Source of the DNA: Flavonifractor sp. An112
GTDB lineage: Bacteria; Bacillota; Clostridia; Oscillospirales; Oscillospiraceae
NCBI RefSeq assembly: GCF_002161085.1
Contig: NZ_NFLU01000007.1
Coordinates: forward strand, 106,098-170,097
DNA: 64,000 bases
Direction: 5' to 3'
Shown: positions 51,878-61,897 of the stretch, piece after piece
Numbering within the stretch: the first letter of the stretch is position 1
How the letters are laid out: each line of letters starts with the position of its first letter
Position numbers and translations under genes: made by a program
Notes under the pieces: generated by a model
Told to the model about the DNA's origin: nothing
Databases searched by the model: none
What the model saw: the letters and a program-made list of their open reading frames with translations, nothing else

Positions 51878-54800
51878 ATGAAAAAGCGAACCCTATCCCG
51901 CCTCCTGGCCTGGGTGCTGGCCCTGTGCCTGATCACGGGACTGCTGCCCATCTCCGTCCTGGCGGCGGAGCTGCAGAACGTGGACACCCTGTCCAACGAG
52001 AACCTGCAGGTGCTGGTGGATAAACGCAGCGGCGGCTTCTCCATCCGCACCCTGGAGGGGGACGCCATCCGGAAGGACGACAACAACAAGAACCTCCTCT
52101 TCCCCCTGGGAGAGGACGACACCTCCTTCGCCTCCCTCCGGGTCACCCGGAACGGCGAGACCAAGGACTATGTGTTCGGCGGCAAGTACGCCGGCTCCTC
52201 TGACGTGGCGGTGACCGCCACGTCGGAGGAGATCCGGGCGGTGTGGTCGGTGGACGGCATCACCGTCACCCAGACCATCCGCCTGGCCAATCCCGGCTCC
52301 AATGAGCACGGCATGGCCTACCTGAGCTACACCGCCCAGAACAGCGGCGAACCGGCCCGGGTGGAGCTGCGCCTGCTGATGGACACCGCCCTGGGCACCC
52401 AGGATTACGGCATCTATGAGGTGGCCCAGTCCGGCGGCGGCTACCAGACGGTGGAGAGCGAGCAGAGCATTTCCGGCTACCAGAACAGCTTCTTCGCCTA
52501 CGACGACCTCCAGAATCCCAGCGTGTTCGCCTACTTCCTCAACGGCTCCGTGGGCGACACGGCCAGCACGCCGGCGAAGGTGACCTTTGCCCACTGGAAC
52601 AATCTGGCGGCCACCGTCTTTGACTACGACCCCGACACAAGCCTCTATTTCACCACCCCCTACAACCGGGACTACCTGACTGCCGACAGCGCCTTTGCCC
52701 TGTATTATGACCTGGGCACGGTGGCTGAGGGGGGCAGCGCCGCCGCCGCAGGCTACTACGGCGTGTTCTCCAACGCCGACGTGCCGGAGACCGCCGGGGC
52801 CACCCTGAACTTCACCAATGTGCCCCAGGCTCTGGAGATGGACGACACCGGGAAAGCCTATGAAAACGGCGGCGACTTTACCGTCACCGCCTCCATGACC
52901 AACATCTCCGGCCAGAGCCTGGACAACGTGCGGGTGGTGGTCTATCCCGGGGAGGATATTACCCCCTATAACCAGAGCGGCGTCCTTCAGACGAACGTCA
53001 GCTATCTGGACCCCTACTATGTCGACCTGACCAATCTGCAGGCCGATGGGTCCCAGAGCATGGAGTTCAAATTCCACGCTGTGCCTGGCGAGGAGGCCAC
53101 CTACCGGAAACTGACCTTCCAGGCCTACAAGCTGGAGGGCACCTCCACCGTCCTCCAGGCCCAGAACCTGCTGTGCGCCGAGACGGTGTGGATCCTCTGC
53201 CCGGGCACCAACGGCAACGTGCCGGAGATCGGCTTCACCAGTGCCTCTCCGGACCTGATCTACACCACCGGCAACCGCAGCCTATACCTCACCGGCACCA
53301 ATTTCAGTATGCTGGTGGGCAGCAACTACACGCTGCGTCTTTCCCGCACCGATGGGGCACAGATTAACGGAGAGAGCAGCATTGCAATCGATAGCAGCGC
53401 CTTTATTATCAATGCGGAGGACAACACCGCCCAGGTGGTGCTGACCCAGGAGCTGCCCATCGGGGAATACCAGCTGACCATCGACTACACCGACACCGCG
53501 ACGGCCGACATCACCGCCCCCGCCCTGCGCTTCCAGGTCACCGACGACCCGGAGTACCGCAACGACGGCTACGGCGTGGTGACGGTAGAAGCCGACGGCA
53601 ATAATACCTACTCTGTCAAAACTTACGAAACGGAAGAAAAATACGAAGACTCCGGCAAGGAGCTGGGCAACGACACCGTCCTGCTGGAGTTCCGGGGCGC
53701 CTTCTCCCAGAAAACCGAAGGCAGCGGTACCGTTTACACCGCCGTGTCCCTGGGGAAAGAGGACAACGTCATCACCCTCAACAACTGCCTGGACATCCGG
53801 GACGGCCAGGTGACCATCACCGACGAGAACGGGACCATCGAGGTGGACTTTGACGCATCCCTCACCGTCTCCGGGGTGGGCACCTCGGTGTGGAGCGGCC
53901 GGTGCTGCCTCACCGCCATCGAGGACGGCTCCGCCTATTCCCTCACCACCTATGACGAAAACGGTGATCGGGACGAGGACGGCAACATCACCCTCCTGTG
54001 GCCCAGCGTGGGCCAGGCCGCCCAGAGTCTGCTGGGCCTGCTCTTCGAGTTCAAGTACGGCGAGCTGGGCTATATGGACGGCATAGGCGGCGTCATCGGC
54101 TTCGGCGGCGGCCTGGACCTGTCCTTCCTGGTGCCCGCGGCCAAGCAGTCCGCCCCGGAGGCCTCCGCCCTGGACCAGGCCAAGCAGGACCTGATCGAAA
54201 GAGGGGCGGACACGCCGGACAACCTGCGTGCCCTGGAGGAGCAGATCCCCCATGACGCCGACACCGTGAACACCAACGCGCCCCCCTTTGAGACCTCCAC
54301 CGACATGGGAGACGGCGCCGAAGCCGGGGACGGCGACAGCCGCTCGGCCACCATCCAGGTGGACGACATCCTCTTCGGCGGCGGCAGATACCTGGGCGTC
54401 AACTTCTCCGTGGCCCTGGGCCTGCCCAGCTACTTTGACGGTATGCCCGGTATCGAGGGCGTGCTCACCGTCAGGACAGTAGGCGACTGGGCGGTGGATG
54501 TGTCCGGTGCGGCCTCCTTCGCCACCTTTGCCATGGAGGCGGAGCTGGCCATCCAGAGCAAGGACGGCATCCCCTACCCGGACACCCTCCACTTCTTCGT
54601 GGGCGGCTTCGTCCCCGGCATCAACCTGGACGGCTTCGGCGTGCTGTGGCTCCAGGGCGCCGGCGGCGGCATCAACAACCTGTACGACACCATCTTCCTC
54701 ACCGAGTCCATCCCGCCCCTCCAGCTCGTTCTGGAGGCGCAGTTCTCCGTCCTCCAGATCATCTCCGCCCGGGCCACGCTGGCCCTGAGCCTCCAGGGCA

Positions 54801-57800
54801 TCAGCGCGGAGCTGAGCAACGGCACCCTGGCCAACGCCGTGGCCGTGCTGGACAGCGCCAGCCTGGAGTTTGACTGGTACCCCGAGTTCTTCTTCCTGGC
54901 CTCGGTGGATATGAACATCTACGGTGTCCTTCAGGGCGGCGGCTATCTGGTCCTGGAGGAGGGCGGCCCCTATGAGTTCTTCATCCGGGCCTCCCTGAGC
55001 CTGCCCGGCACCCTGCCCCTCATCGGCGGCCTGACCCTGGCCGATGTGGGCATGGGCGCCAACGCCGAGAAGATCTGGGGCGCCGCCGAGGCCCTGGGGC
55101 TGAAGGTGGGCATCACCTACTACTGGGGCGGCGAGGTCAGCTGGAATGGAGACGACGCCACCCCCAGCTACCCCGATCTGCTGGGCCTGGCCGCGGTGCC
55201 TGTGTACACCTCCGCGGAAACCGGCAGGACCCTGTATGCCGCCGTGGGCAGCAATGTCTCCGTAACGGCTCTGCCCCAGGTGGGGGCCAGCCTGAACGTC
55301 CCGGCGGCCCGCACCGGTAGCGACTCCCTGAGCAGCAATGTTTCCGGGACGGAGCACCAGCTGACCCTGGTATCCAACCCCTCCGACGCCGCTCTGACCT
55401 TCACCTGGTCGAGCGCCAGCGAGGAGAAGGCCATTGAGGAAGGGAAGCAGCTGACCATTAAAAATATTAAAGATGGTAACGATCAAAATTATGAATTGAC
55501 CTGGCTTGATCCGGAAAAAGACGCCGACGCACCGGAGAACCAGAACGCCAACGCCTATGTGTACTATGACGAAGACAGCGGGCAGGCCCACATGACGGTG
55601 ACCTTCCCGGCAGACACGGCGGGCACCTATACCATCACCACGGCCCAGCCTGCCGACCTGACCCTGTACCGTCTGGCCCCCCTGCCGGAGCTGACCAATG
55701 TCACTGTCAACGAGGGCAACACCACCGTCACTGTCACCGGCACTGACCTGAACAAATTCTCCGAGATCACCCTGCTGGCAGTGGACGAGGAGAATCCTGA
55801 CAACTCCCGTATGGTAGGCCATGTGACCAGCGACAACGGTGCCTTTGACAGCGACAGCGTCACCGTCCCCATGGATACCGCCGCCCTGCCCTCCGGCAGC
55901 TACAACCTGCGGGCCGTCGCCGTGGACAGCGACAGCACCATGTTCTCCACCGTGGAAGCCAACTGGACGTACACCAATTCCAACCAGCCCGCCAAGCCCA
56001 CGGTGAGCGGCGTGCAGTCCGCCGGGGACTACAAGGTGTCCTTCACCGCCACCTCTGCAGGGGATATTGACGGCTACCGGGTGAACTTCTATGAAGGCAA
56101 AAATCTGGTCTCCGGCGTCAGCGGCCTGATGCTGGAAAAATCCAGCACCGGCAATACCTACACCGCCGGCGGCCAGGCCACCGTGCCGGAATACCAGACC
56201 GATGAAGATGGGCAGCTTGTCCTGGACAGTGAGGGCAACCTTATCTCCACCGGCAATACCGTCACCGTGGGCCTGGAGGCGGGCAAGACCTACACCATGG
56301 GCGTATCTGCCTACAGGACAGTAAATGGCGTTACCCTCTACTCGGAGGAAGCCACCGCTTCCGTCCAAGTTTCCGCCCCCAACCCGCCCGCTTTCTCCTG
56401 GAATGCCGACGTCGAAGGCACCACTGTGAGTACCAAGGCCGGGGAGGAGACCTTCTCCACACTTACCTACCGGACCAATGCCCTCACCGTCACCCTGACG
56501 GAAACAAAGCGCCAGGCCGTCAGCGGCGTCTGGTCCCTGGACGGCGGCGCGGAGCGGAAGGTTGAAAGCCAGAGCACCATCCAGATGGAGCTGACAGAAC
56601 TGACCGAGGGCTCCCACACCATCCGGTTCCAGGGCACCAACAGCCAGGGCGATGCCTTCCTGTACACCAAGAGCTTCTCGGTGGACACCACGCCCCCGGC
56701 CCTGCTGGTATCTTCCCCCATCAGCGGTTCCTTCTTCGGCAGCGACGGCTCCGTTACCCTCACCGGCTGGACCGACGGCACCCTGAGCCTGTTGGTGGAC
56801 GGCAAGGCTGAATCCATCACCGTTGCGGACGGTTCCTTCTCCCAGTCTCTGGCCTTGGACGATTCCGCCGCCAGCCACACCCTTACCCTCACCGCCACTG
56901 ACGCGGCAGGGAATGAGACCGTCCGCACCATCCAGGTGGTCAACCCGGCCCTGGGGCAGATGAAGAGCATCGCCATCTACGCCAACGACCAGGACATCAC
57001 AGAGGAAACCTTCCAGCCCACCAGCACCACCACCCTGTCGGTACGGGCGGTACTGGAAGGCGGAGAAACCCTGTCCCTGGACGGCAGCCGTCTGGTGGAG
57101 TGGGAGGCCGCCCCGGCTACCGGCACCCTCCAGGTGGACGATAACGGCCAGCTGACCCTGACCGCCGGCTCCACCGGCCTGGTGTACGCCCGGCTGCGGA
57201 GCGCCGACACCGGCGCCCATTCGGCTTACGCCCTGGTCAGCGGGGAAAATCTTACACCCACCGTCACCTGCACAGTCAATACCGGCGGTACCCTTTCCGT
57301 GACCGCCACCCTCAACGGCAGCGACGCCGTGGAGAGCATCGTCAACGACGTCTATACCATCAAGCCGGGCGCCACGGTGACCATTACGCCCACGGCTGAC
57401 ACCGGCTATGAGCTGAGCGCGCTGCAGGTGGACGGCACGACGGTTGCACTCACCAACGGCAGCTACACCATCAGTAATCTGCAGAGCGCCATCCAGGTAT
57501 CCGCCGTCTTCCAGCCGGTCACCGAGGAGCCTGACGAGCCTGACGATCCCGGCACCTCCGGCAATCCCGGCACCTCCGGCGGCGGCTCCACACCCACCTA
57601 CGCGGTGACCATCCCAAGTAATACGGCCAACGGCAGCGTGTCCGTCAGCCCCAAAAACGCCGCGCAGGGTACCCTTGTTACCATTACGGTCAGTCCCGAT
57701 GACGGCTATGTCCTGGACCAGCTGACGGTTACCAACACCGCCGGCGAGGTCGTTCCCCTGAGCCAGAAGGGCGAGAACCAGTATACCTTCACCATGCCCT

Positions 57801-58402
57801 CCGGCAAGGTTTCCGTTGCCGCCACCTTCGTACAGGCATCTGACGTCACTGGCTTGCCCTTCATCGACGTGAAGGAGAGCGACTGGTTCTACGAGGCGGT
57901 ACAATTTGCCTTCGAAAGCGGCATGATGAACGGCACCGGCGGCAGCAGCTTCCAGCCCAACGCCATGCTGAGCCGGAGCATGATCGCTACCATTCTGTGG
58001 CGGTTGGAGGGATCTCCCGACGGAAATCCCGTCCGGTTTACCGATGTTTCCGACGGCCAGTGGTACACCGAAGGGGTGAACTGGGCCGCGGCCAACGACC
58101 TGGTAAACGGCTACGGCAACAGCACTTTCGGGCCAAAGGATGACATTACCCGGGAGCAGATGGCGGCGATCCTGTATCGCTACGCCCAGTTCAAGGGATA
58201 TGACTGCACCGTTCAGGGCGATCTGTCCCGTTTTGCCGATGGCGGTCAGACCTCCGATTGGGCCAGGGACGCCGTGGTGTGGGCTGTGGACAAGGGCCTG
58301 CTCACCGGCAAGGGCGGCGGTCTGCTGGATCCCAAGGGCACCGCTACCCGTGTTGAAGTGGCGACTATCCTCATGCGCTTCGTTGAGAACATCTCCCAGT
58401 AA
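51878..58402 (+). CDS. Giant SLH-anchored surface protein
   Basis: 2174 residues from ATG 51878 (7 nt after AAGGAG; ATG 51872 is too close). Signal peptide 1-30 (VLALCLITGLLPISVLAA end). Residues ~30-700 hold beta-rich domains beginning like a glycan-processing or galactose-mutarotase-type fold (VDKRSGGFSIRTLEGDAIRK). Residues 750-1130 contain a hydrophobic, membrane-sheet-like region. Residues 1200-1850 carry Fn3/Ig-like modules, followed by two InlB-B-type repeats (TVTCTVNTGG...; YAVTIPSNTANGSVSV). A Pro/Gly linker precedes three SLH domains (~1995-2170: FIDVKESDWFYEAV, FTDVSDGQWYTEGV, FADGGQTSDWARDAV). It would bind pyruvylated wall polymer and could hold the preceding giant protein at the surface. 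Confidence 0.85.
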   Translation: MKKRTLSRLLAWVLALCLITGLLPISVLAAELQNVDTLSNENLQVLVDKRSGGFSIRTLEGDAIRKDDNNKNLLFPLGEDDTSFASLRVTRNGETKDYVFGGKYAGSSDVAVTATSEEIRAVWSVDGITVTQTIRLANPGSNEHGMAYLSYTAQNSGEPARVELRLLMDTALGTQDYGIYEVAQSGGGYQTVESEQSISGYQNSFFAYDDLQNPSVFAYFLNGSVGDTASTPAKVTFAHWNNLAATVFDYDPDTSLYFTTPYNRDYLTADSAFALYYDLGTVAEGGSAAAAGYYGVFSNADVPETAGATLNFTNVPQALEMDDTGKAYENGGDFTVTASMTNISGQSLDNVRVVVYPGEDITPYNQSGVLQTNVSYLDPYYVDLTNLQADGSQSMEFKFHAVPGEEATYRKLTFQAYKLEGTSTVLQAQNLLCAETVWILCPGTNGNVPEIGFTSASPDLIYTTGNRSLYLTGTNFSMLVGSNYTLRLSRTDGAQINGESSIAIDSSAFIINAEDNTAQVVLTQELPIGEYQLTIDYTDTATADITAPALRFQVTDDPEYRNDGYGVVTVEADGNNTYSVKTYETEEKYEDSGKELGNDTVLLEFRGAFSQKTEGSGTVYTAVSLGKEDNVITLNNCLDIRDGQVTITDENGTIEVDFDASLTVSGVGTSVWSGRCCLTAIEDGSAYSLTTYDENGDRDEDGNITLLWPSVGQAAQSLLGLLFEFKYGELGYMDGIGGVIGFGGGLDLSFLVPAAKQSAPEASALDQAKQDLIERGADTPDNLRALEEQIPHDADTVNTNAPPFETSTDMGDGAEAGDGDSRSATIQVDDILFGGGRYLGVNFSVALGLPSYFDGMPGIEGVLTVRTVGDWAVDVSGAASFATFAMEAELAIQSKDGIPYPDTLHFFVGGFVPGINLDGFGVLWLQGAGGGINNLYDTIFLTESIPPLQLVLEAQFSVLQIISARATLALSLQGISAELSNGTLANAVAVLDSASLEFDWYPEFFFLASVDMNIYGVLQGGGYLVLEEGGPYEFFIRASLSLPGTLPLIGGLTLADVGMGANAEKIWGAAEALGLKVGITYYWGGEVSWNGDDATPSYPDLLGLAAVPVYTSAETGRTLYAAVGSNVSVTALPQVGASLNVPAARTGSDSLSSNVSGTEHQLTLVSNPSDAALTFTWSSASEEKAIEEGKQLTIKNIKDGNDQNYELTWLDPEKDADAPENQNANAYVYYDEDSGQAHMTVTFPADTAGTYTITTAQPADLTLYRLAPLPELTNVTVNEGNTTVTVTGTDLNKFSEITLLAVDEENPDNSRMVGHVTSDNGAFDSDSVTVPMDTAALPSGSYNLRAVAVDSDSTMFSTVEANWTYTNSNQPAKPTVSGVQSAGDYKVSFTATSAGDIDGYRVNFYEGKNLVSGVSGLMLEKSSTGNTYTAGGQATVPEYQTDEDGQLVLDSEGNLISTGNTVTVGLEAGKTYTMGVSAYRTVNGVTLYSEEATASVQVSAPNPPAFSWNADVEGTTVSTKAGEETFSTLTYRTNALTVTLTETKRQAVSGVWSLDGGAERKVESQSTIQMELTELTEGSHTIRFQGTNSQGDAFLYTKSFSVDTTPPALLVSSPISGSFFGSDGSVTLTGWTDGTLSLLVDGKAESITVADGSFSQSLALDDSAASHTLTLTATDAAGNETVRTIQVVNPALGQMKSIAIYANDQDITEETFQPTSTTTLSVRAVLEGGETLSLDGSRLVEWEAAPATGTLQVDDNGQLTLTAGSTGLVYARLRSADTGAHSAYALVSGENLTPTVTCTVNTGGTLSVTATLNGSDAVESIVNDVYTIKPGATVTITPTADTGYELSALQVDGTTVALTNGSYTISNLQSAIQVSAVFQPVTEEPDEPDDPGTSGNPGTSGGGSTPTYAVTIPSNTANGSVSVSPKNAAQGTLVTITVSPDDGYVLDQLTVTNTAGEVVPLSQKGENQYTFTMPSGKVSVAATFVQASDVTGLPFIDVKESDWFYEAVQFAFESGMMNGTGGSSFQPNAMLSRSMIATILWRLEGSPDGNPVRFTDVSDGQWYTEGVNWAAANDLVNGYGNSTFGPKDDITREQMAAILYRYAQFKGYDCTVQGDLSRFADGGQTSDWARDAVVWAVDKGLLTGKGGGLLDPKGTATRVEVATILMRFVENISQ

Positions 58403-58419
58403 TTTGAAACAAGCAAGAC

Positions 58420-58497
58420 ATGCGGGACGCTCCTTTTGGAGCGTCCCGCATATCTGTCAGAAACCCGGTTTGTACATCAGATATGAGCCGGGTTTCT
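58420..58497 (+). terminator. Two hairpins closing the giant-protein unit
   Basis: The first is ATGCGGGACGCTCC-TTTT-complement (58420-58451, 14 bp). The second is AGAAACCCGG/CCGGGTTTCT (58459-58468 with 58488-58497). Neither has a long T-run, but together they begin 17 nt after the stop and probably end the transcript. Confidence 0.65.
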
Positions 58498-58813
58498 GAT
58501 ATTATGGTGCCAAAAGCGCCCTGTAACGGGCGGGATGTGGATATCGCTGGAATCGTCTGCTCCACGTTCAACCCTGACCCGCTGAGACAACGCATCATCT
58601 ATACAATGAACATGAATAAGACCATGCAGCACCTGTGGGACTTTATCAAGCCGGAATAACCGAAGTGGATTGCTCCGATTTTTGGCTCCAATAAAAGGGG
58701 CTGCTCTACCAACGATATGCCCGCTTGGTTTACCAACACCCCCTGCTACATCGCCCAGCACTCACAAATCAGCAACTGTGTGTCTGATAGCGCTTCTTTG
58801 ATTTCAAGCAACT
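58498..58813. other. Gene-free stretch at the element border
   Basis: Short open frames only, none with a convincing start. A possible coding relic on plus reads NMNKTMQHLWDFIKPE before TAA at 58657. No family recognised. This is where the chromosomal surface locus passes into the integrative-element remnant. Confidence 0.4.
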
Positions 58814-58993
58814 TTATTTTGCCAACTCCAGGAATGCCTCTCGGTATGTTTCCAAAATCCGGGCGGCGGCCAAATCAATTTTTTCATCATCGGTCAGTTC
58901 ATGCTTTCTAACTTGAAACTCTTGAGAAAGGGAAGGGCCGCTCTCCAACTGCTGGTCATTGTGCGGTATGGGATGGACTTCTTCCAACATCAT
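58814..58993 (-). CDS. Small acidic protein, element-associated
   Basis: 59 residues from ATG 58993 (or 58990) after GAGGG on the minus strand. It starts MMLEEVHPIPHNDQQLESG and ends with a helical part, EKIDLAAARILETYREAFLE. Good codon structure and clear start suggest it is real. I recognise no family; its position at the edge of the element remnant suggests it once belonged to the recombination module. Confidence 0.55.
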   Translation of the reverse strand: MMLEEVHPIPHNDQQLESGPSLSQEFQVRKHELTDDEKIDLAAARILETYREAFLELAK

Positions 58994-59114
58994 GTTTCCC
59001 TCGCTTTCCGCCTAAACTGATCTGCTTTTATTTTGACAGATAATTGCTCGAAGCACAAGGGAATTGTTTTCGGTAAAAGCAAATTACCCCTTTGAGATTT
59101 CACCACATTCCGAG

Positions 59115-59197
59115 AGGCGTTATCGGGTGTTATTAAAGCCCCGGAAATCCTTGAAAATACGCCAATTTATCCATGTGAAGGCGTTATAGGCTGTTAT
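59115..59197 (+). repeat. Pair of 19-bp direct repeats
   Basis: AGGCGTTATCGGGTGTTAT (59115-59133) and AGGCGTTATAGGCTGTTAT (59179-59197) differ at two positions and are 64 bp apart. Possible protein-binding or attachment-related repeats at the element border. Confidence 0.6.
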
Positions 59198-59384
59198 CGA
59201 ACATTACCGCATTTTTATGGCCTCACGGACGCTCGTGAGGGAAAAATTAAGGGCAAAACACAGGGAACGACAAGAGAATGAAGTGGCAAAGAGAACTGTC
59301 GTGATGTGTGCCAGGCTCCGCCGGAGCCTCCCCTGTGTGAAGCCGGACAACTGAATATAGCGGCTCTTGTGAGCCGATGGATTG

Positions 59385-59419
59385 ACGGACATTAGTGTTT
59401 CTGCTGATGTCCGTTTTTC
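59385..59419 (+). terminator. Terminator upstream of the parB-like gene
   Basis: ACGGACAT (59385-59392) pairs with ATGTCCGT (59407-59414), followed by a T-run. Preceding hairpins include AGGCTCC/GGAGCCT near 59311-59326 and GGCTC/GAGCC near 59362-59375. The leader between 59220 and 59490 is therefore structured and may attenuate the element genes. Confidence 0.6.
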
Positions 59420-59492
59420 TATGCCCAAAATCAGATGCGAAGGAGGTTCCGGGCTGGGCCTCCTTTTTGCGTCTCAATGGAGGTGAGAAGCA

Positions 59493-60410
59493 TTGAGCGA
59501 CAAGCCCGCGTCACCTGCCAGGGGACGAAAGAAAACCGCCCCGCCTACCCAGCAGCCACCCCAGGAAGAAGTGGTGGTCCGCCTGCCGCTGACCGACCTT
59601 CACCCATTCCCGGACCATCCTTTTCAGGTGCGGGACGATGAGGAAATGCGGGAGACAATCCAGAGCGTCAAAGAGTATGGCGTGATTGTCCCTGCCATTG
59701 TGCGGCCCCGCGAGGAAGGCGGCTATGAGATTGTGGCCGGACACCGGCGCAAATACGCCTGTGAGCAGGCCGGTCTGGACACGATGCCGGTCCTGATCCG
59801 TAACCTGGACCGGGACGCCGCCACCATCATCATGGTGGACAGCAACCTTCAGCGGGAGAACATCCTGCCCAGCGAAAGGGCCAAGGCATACAAGATGAAG
59901 CTGGAGGCCATCAAGCGGCAGGGCGCACGAAACGATTTGACTTCGCCGAAAATTTCGGCGAAGTTGAGAAGCGATGATGAGATCGGCCAGCAGATGGGTG
60001 TCAGCGGCGATACCGTCCGCAACTATATTTCTCTGACGAACCTGGTCCCGGAGCTGATGCAGATGGTGGATGATGGCAAGATTGCACTTTCACCCGCTTA
60101 TCAGATTGCGGCTCTCAAGCCGGAGGAACAGCAGATACTCGTTACCACGATAGACTATGAGCAGGCCACCCCGTCACTCTCCCAGGCCCAGCGGATGAAG
60201 AAATTCAGCCAGACCGGGAAACTCAATGAGGACAGTATGCTGGCAATCATGTCCGAGGAAAAGAAGCCGGAGAAATTCAGCCTGACTTTGGACGGGGACC
60301 GCATACGCAAGTATTTTCCAAAATCCTATACGCCCCTGCAAATGGAGAACACCATCATCAAGCTGCTTGAGGCATGGCAGAGGAAACGCCAGCGCAGCCA
60401 GGAGCGATAA
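59493..60410 (+). CDS. ParB/Spo0J-like nuclease-domain protein of the element
   Basis: 305 residues, TTG start after GGAGGTGAG. ParB N-terminal domain with LPLTDLHPFPDHPFQV, the VRPREEGGYEIVAGHRRKYA box (GHRR, CTP-binding), SNLQRENILPSERAKAYK, and a helix-turn-helix near 160 (IGQQMGVSGDTVRNYISL). Typical of the parB gene found at the start of Tn1549-type conjugative elements. No ParA gene is in the window. It probably serves segregation or regulation of the excised circular form. Confidence 0.85.
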   Translation: MSDKPASPARGRKKTAPPTQQPPQEEVVVRLPLTDLHPFPDHPFQVRDDEEMRETIQSVKEYGVIVPAIVRPREEGGYEIVAGHRRKYACEQAGLDTMPVLIRNLDRDAATIIMVDSNLQRENILPSERAKAYKMKLEAIKRQGARNDLTSPKISAKLRSDDEIGQQMGVSGDTVRNYISLTNLVPELMQMVDDGKIALSPAYQIAALKPEEQQILVTTIDYEQATPSLSQAQRMKKFSQTGKLNEDSMLAIMSEEKKPEKFSLTLDGDRIRKYFPKSYTPLQMENTIIKLLEAWQRKRQRSQER

Positions 60411-60478
60411 AACCGAATACACTTAACCCGCCGGACAATCCATTTGCCCGGCCTTTTCATTTTCACAAGGAGGTATCC

Positions 60479-61087
60479 ATGTATATCAACACTTTCAAAT
60501 ACACACCGGCAGATGTAGACTGCAAACTTTGCACCGAGTATGTCAAGAAATTTGGCTGCACCGCCTGCGGCTGCCCCTGGATGGCCGAGCGCATCGAGGC
60601 GGGCGTTGTGGGCTATGCAGAGGTGGTCCGGCAGATGTTTCCCCACGATAAGCGCCTGATGGCCCGCCTGGAACCGCTGATCCGGGATTTCCCCGGTATG
60701 CTCTGGCAGGATGAGCGCCACCGGCAGCGCATGGAGGGTGTGAAAATCCACCTGGGCCACAGCAAACGCCGGGACACGCCTGCTTTCTTTGCGGTCATGT
60801 TCCTGTTCACTTCCGATGAGGACATTTACCGCCGCGCCGGAAACTGCCTGTGCAGGCGGGGCGCGGAGTTCGACTATGCAAGGCTCCATGAGATTTCGCC
60901 CCACGATTACACCCTCTATATCGCTGCGCGGGGCATCTACACTAACGCAGGCGGCCTGACAACCCGTGACCTGGCGGATGCCGAAGTTGTAGACGCTGCG
61001 GCACTCCGCATGATCGTGAACGCCCTGCTCATCGCCCGGTATGGCTGTGCGGTCCTGGATATTCACGAAAGGGGGCGCAAGGCATGA
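60479..61087 (+). CDS. Conserved element protein, Cys-rich N-terminus
   Basis: 202 residues from ATG 60479 (AAGGAGG 8 nt upstream); the open frame extends further back but without a ribosome site. The N-terminus carries a CKLCTEYVKKFGCTACGCPW cluster that could bind zinc; the rest is alpha/beta without known motif. It sits in a compact series of accessory genes typical of this element class and overlaps the next gene by 4 nt. Confidence 0.72.
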   Translation: MYINTFKYTPADVDCKLCTEYVKKFGCTACGCPWMAERIEAGVVGYAEVVRQMFPHDKRLMARLEPLIRDFPGMLWQDERHRQRMEGVKIHLGHSKRRDTPAFFAVMFLFTSDEDIYRRAGNCLCRRGAEFDYARLHEISPHDYTLYIAARGIYTNAGGLTTRDLADAEVVDAAALRMIVNALLIARYGCAVLDIHERGRKA

Positions 61088-61353
61088 AACCTCTGCATCT
61101 CCCGCTGGAAGGCCACGACCTGCTGGCTGTGGAACGGTTCAAGGACGATACCCGGCACATGGCGGAATTTCTCATCCTGTCCACCCACTGCCCCCTGGGG
61201 CGCAGGGGCCAGTATAAGCGGCTGTTTCTGACCGAGGACGAGTATGCCCGGATGCGGTCCCTGGAACGCCAGGGCCAGCTTCAGATCCGCCGCCACGCTG
61301 CAATCATCGAGGGGCATATCCTGCCCGACAAACCCAAAAAACGCCGCCATTGA
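61084..61353 (+). CDS. Small conserved element protein
   Basis: 89 residues, ATGA overlap with the preceding gene. The sequence (HLPLEGHDLLAVERFKDDTR; LFLTEDEYARMRSLERQGQL) is soluble and basic at the C-terminus (KPKKRRH). No domain recognised. Translationally coupled cargo of the element. Confidence 0.68.
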   Translation: MKPLHLPLEGHDLLAVERFKDDTRHMAEFLILSTHCPLGRRGQYKRLFLTEDEYARMRSLERQGQLQIRRHAAIIEGHILPDKPKKRRH

Positions 61354-61383
61354 TGGCAGGCTCACCCATAGGAGGATTTAAGT

Positions 61384-61890
61384 ATGGACGCTTATGAAGC
61401 ATTGAAAGAAACCTTTGACGATCTGTTTCAGCAGGCGGTGGAGGAAGGCTGCTACACCGAGGACGAGGCCGCCGAGCTGGTGGAAAGCCTGGACATTTAC
61501 AGTCTGTTGCAGGTGGTCCGCCACAATGCCACAACGGTGTATTCCTACATCACCCAGGGCAGGCAGGAACGGTCCTTCAACTACCGGGGCGAGGACCTGT
61601 TCCGCCAGAAAGCCACCCTGCTGTATGAGGAAACCGACCAGGTGACAATGGAGATCGTGGTGGCCACCCGCACCTTGGAGCTGTGGCTCCTGGAAGATAT
61701 GTCCCTGGCCGTTGTCTCCTGCGTGAGTGTGAACTATGACCATGACGGTTACATCACGCAGTACCGCACCATCAAGGATACGCCGGTCATGGACAGTGAG
61801 CTGTGCCTGGACCTGGGCGAGCTTGTAGAGGACTTAAACGGGCTGTGCGGCCCGGTGTATGAACATACCCAGCCGGTCTATGAACCGTAA
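61384..61890 (+). CDS. Conserved element protein, 168 aa, acidic
   Basis: ATG 61384 is preceded by AGGAGG. The acidic N-terminal half (YEALKETFDDLFQQAVEEG; EDEAAELVESL) is helical, the C-terminal half is beta-rich. Very acidic small proteins of conjugative elements are often antirestriction or DNA-mimic proteins, but no such family is recognised here. A GC-rich terminator follows. Confidence 0.68.
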   Translation: MDAYEALKETFDDLFQQAVEEGCYTEDEAAELVESLDIYSLLQVVRHNATTVYSYITQGRQERSFNYRGEDLFRQKATLLYEETDQVTMEIVVATRTLELWLLEDMSLAVVSCVSVNYDHDGYITQYRTIKDTPVMDSELCLDLGELVEDLNGLCGPVYEHTQPVYEP

Positions 61891-61897
61891 CCAGTAA

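Noticed and set aside
44566..57904. Very long minus-strand open frames (1366, 1098 and 1540 codons) opposite the giant surface genes
   Set aside because: They mirror the GC-rich codon pattern of the plus genes, are rich in Gly/His/Val/Gln without domains, and lack ribosome sites. The plus frames have signal peptides and SLH domains.
51878..58402. Sortase-type anchoring of the giant proteins
   Set aside because: No LPxTG-like motif with hydrophobic tail at either C-terminus; SLH domains explain anchoring of the second.
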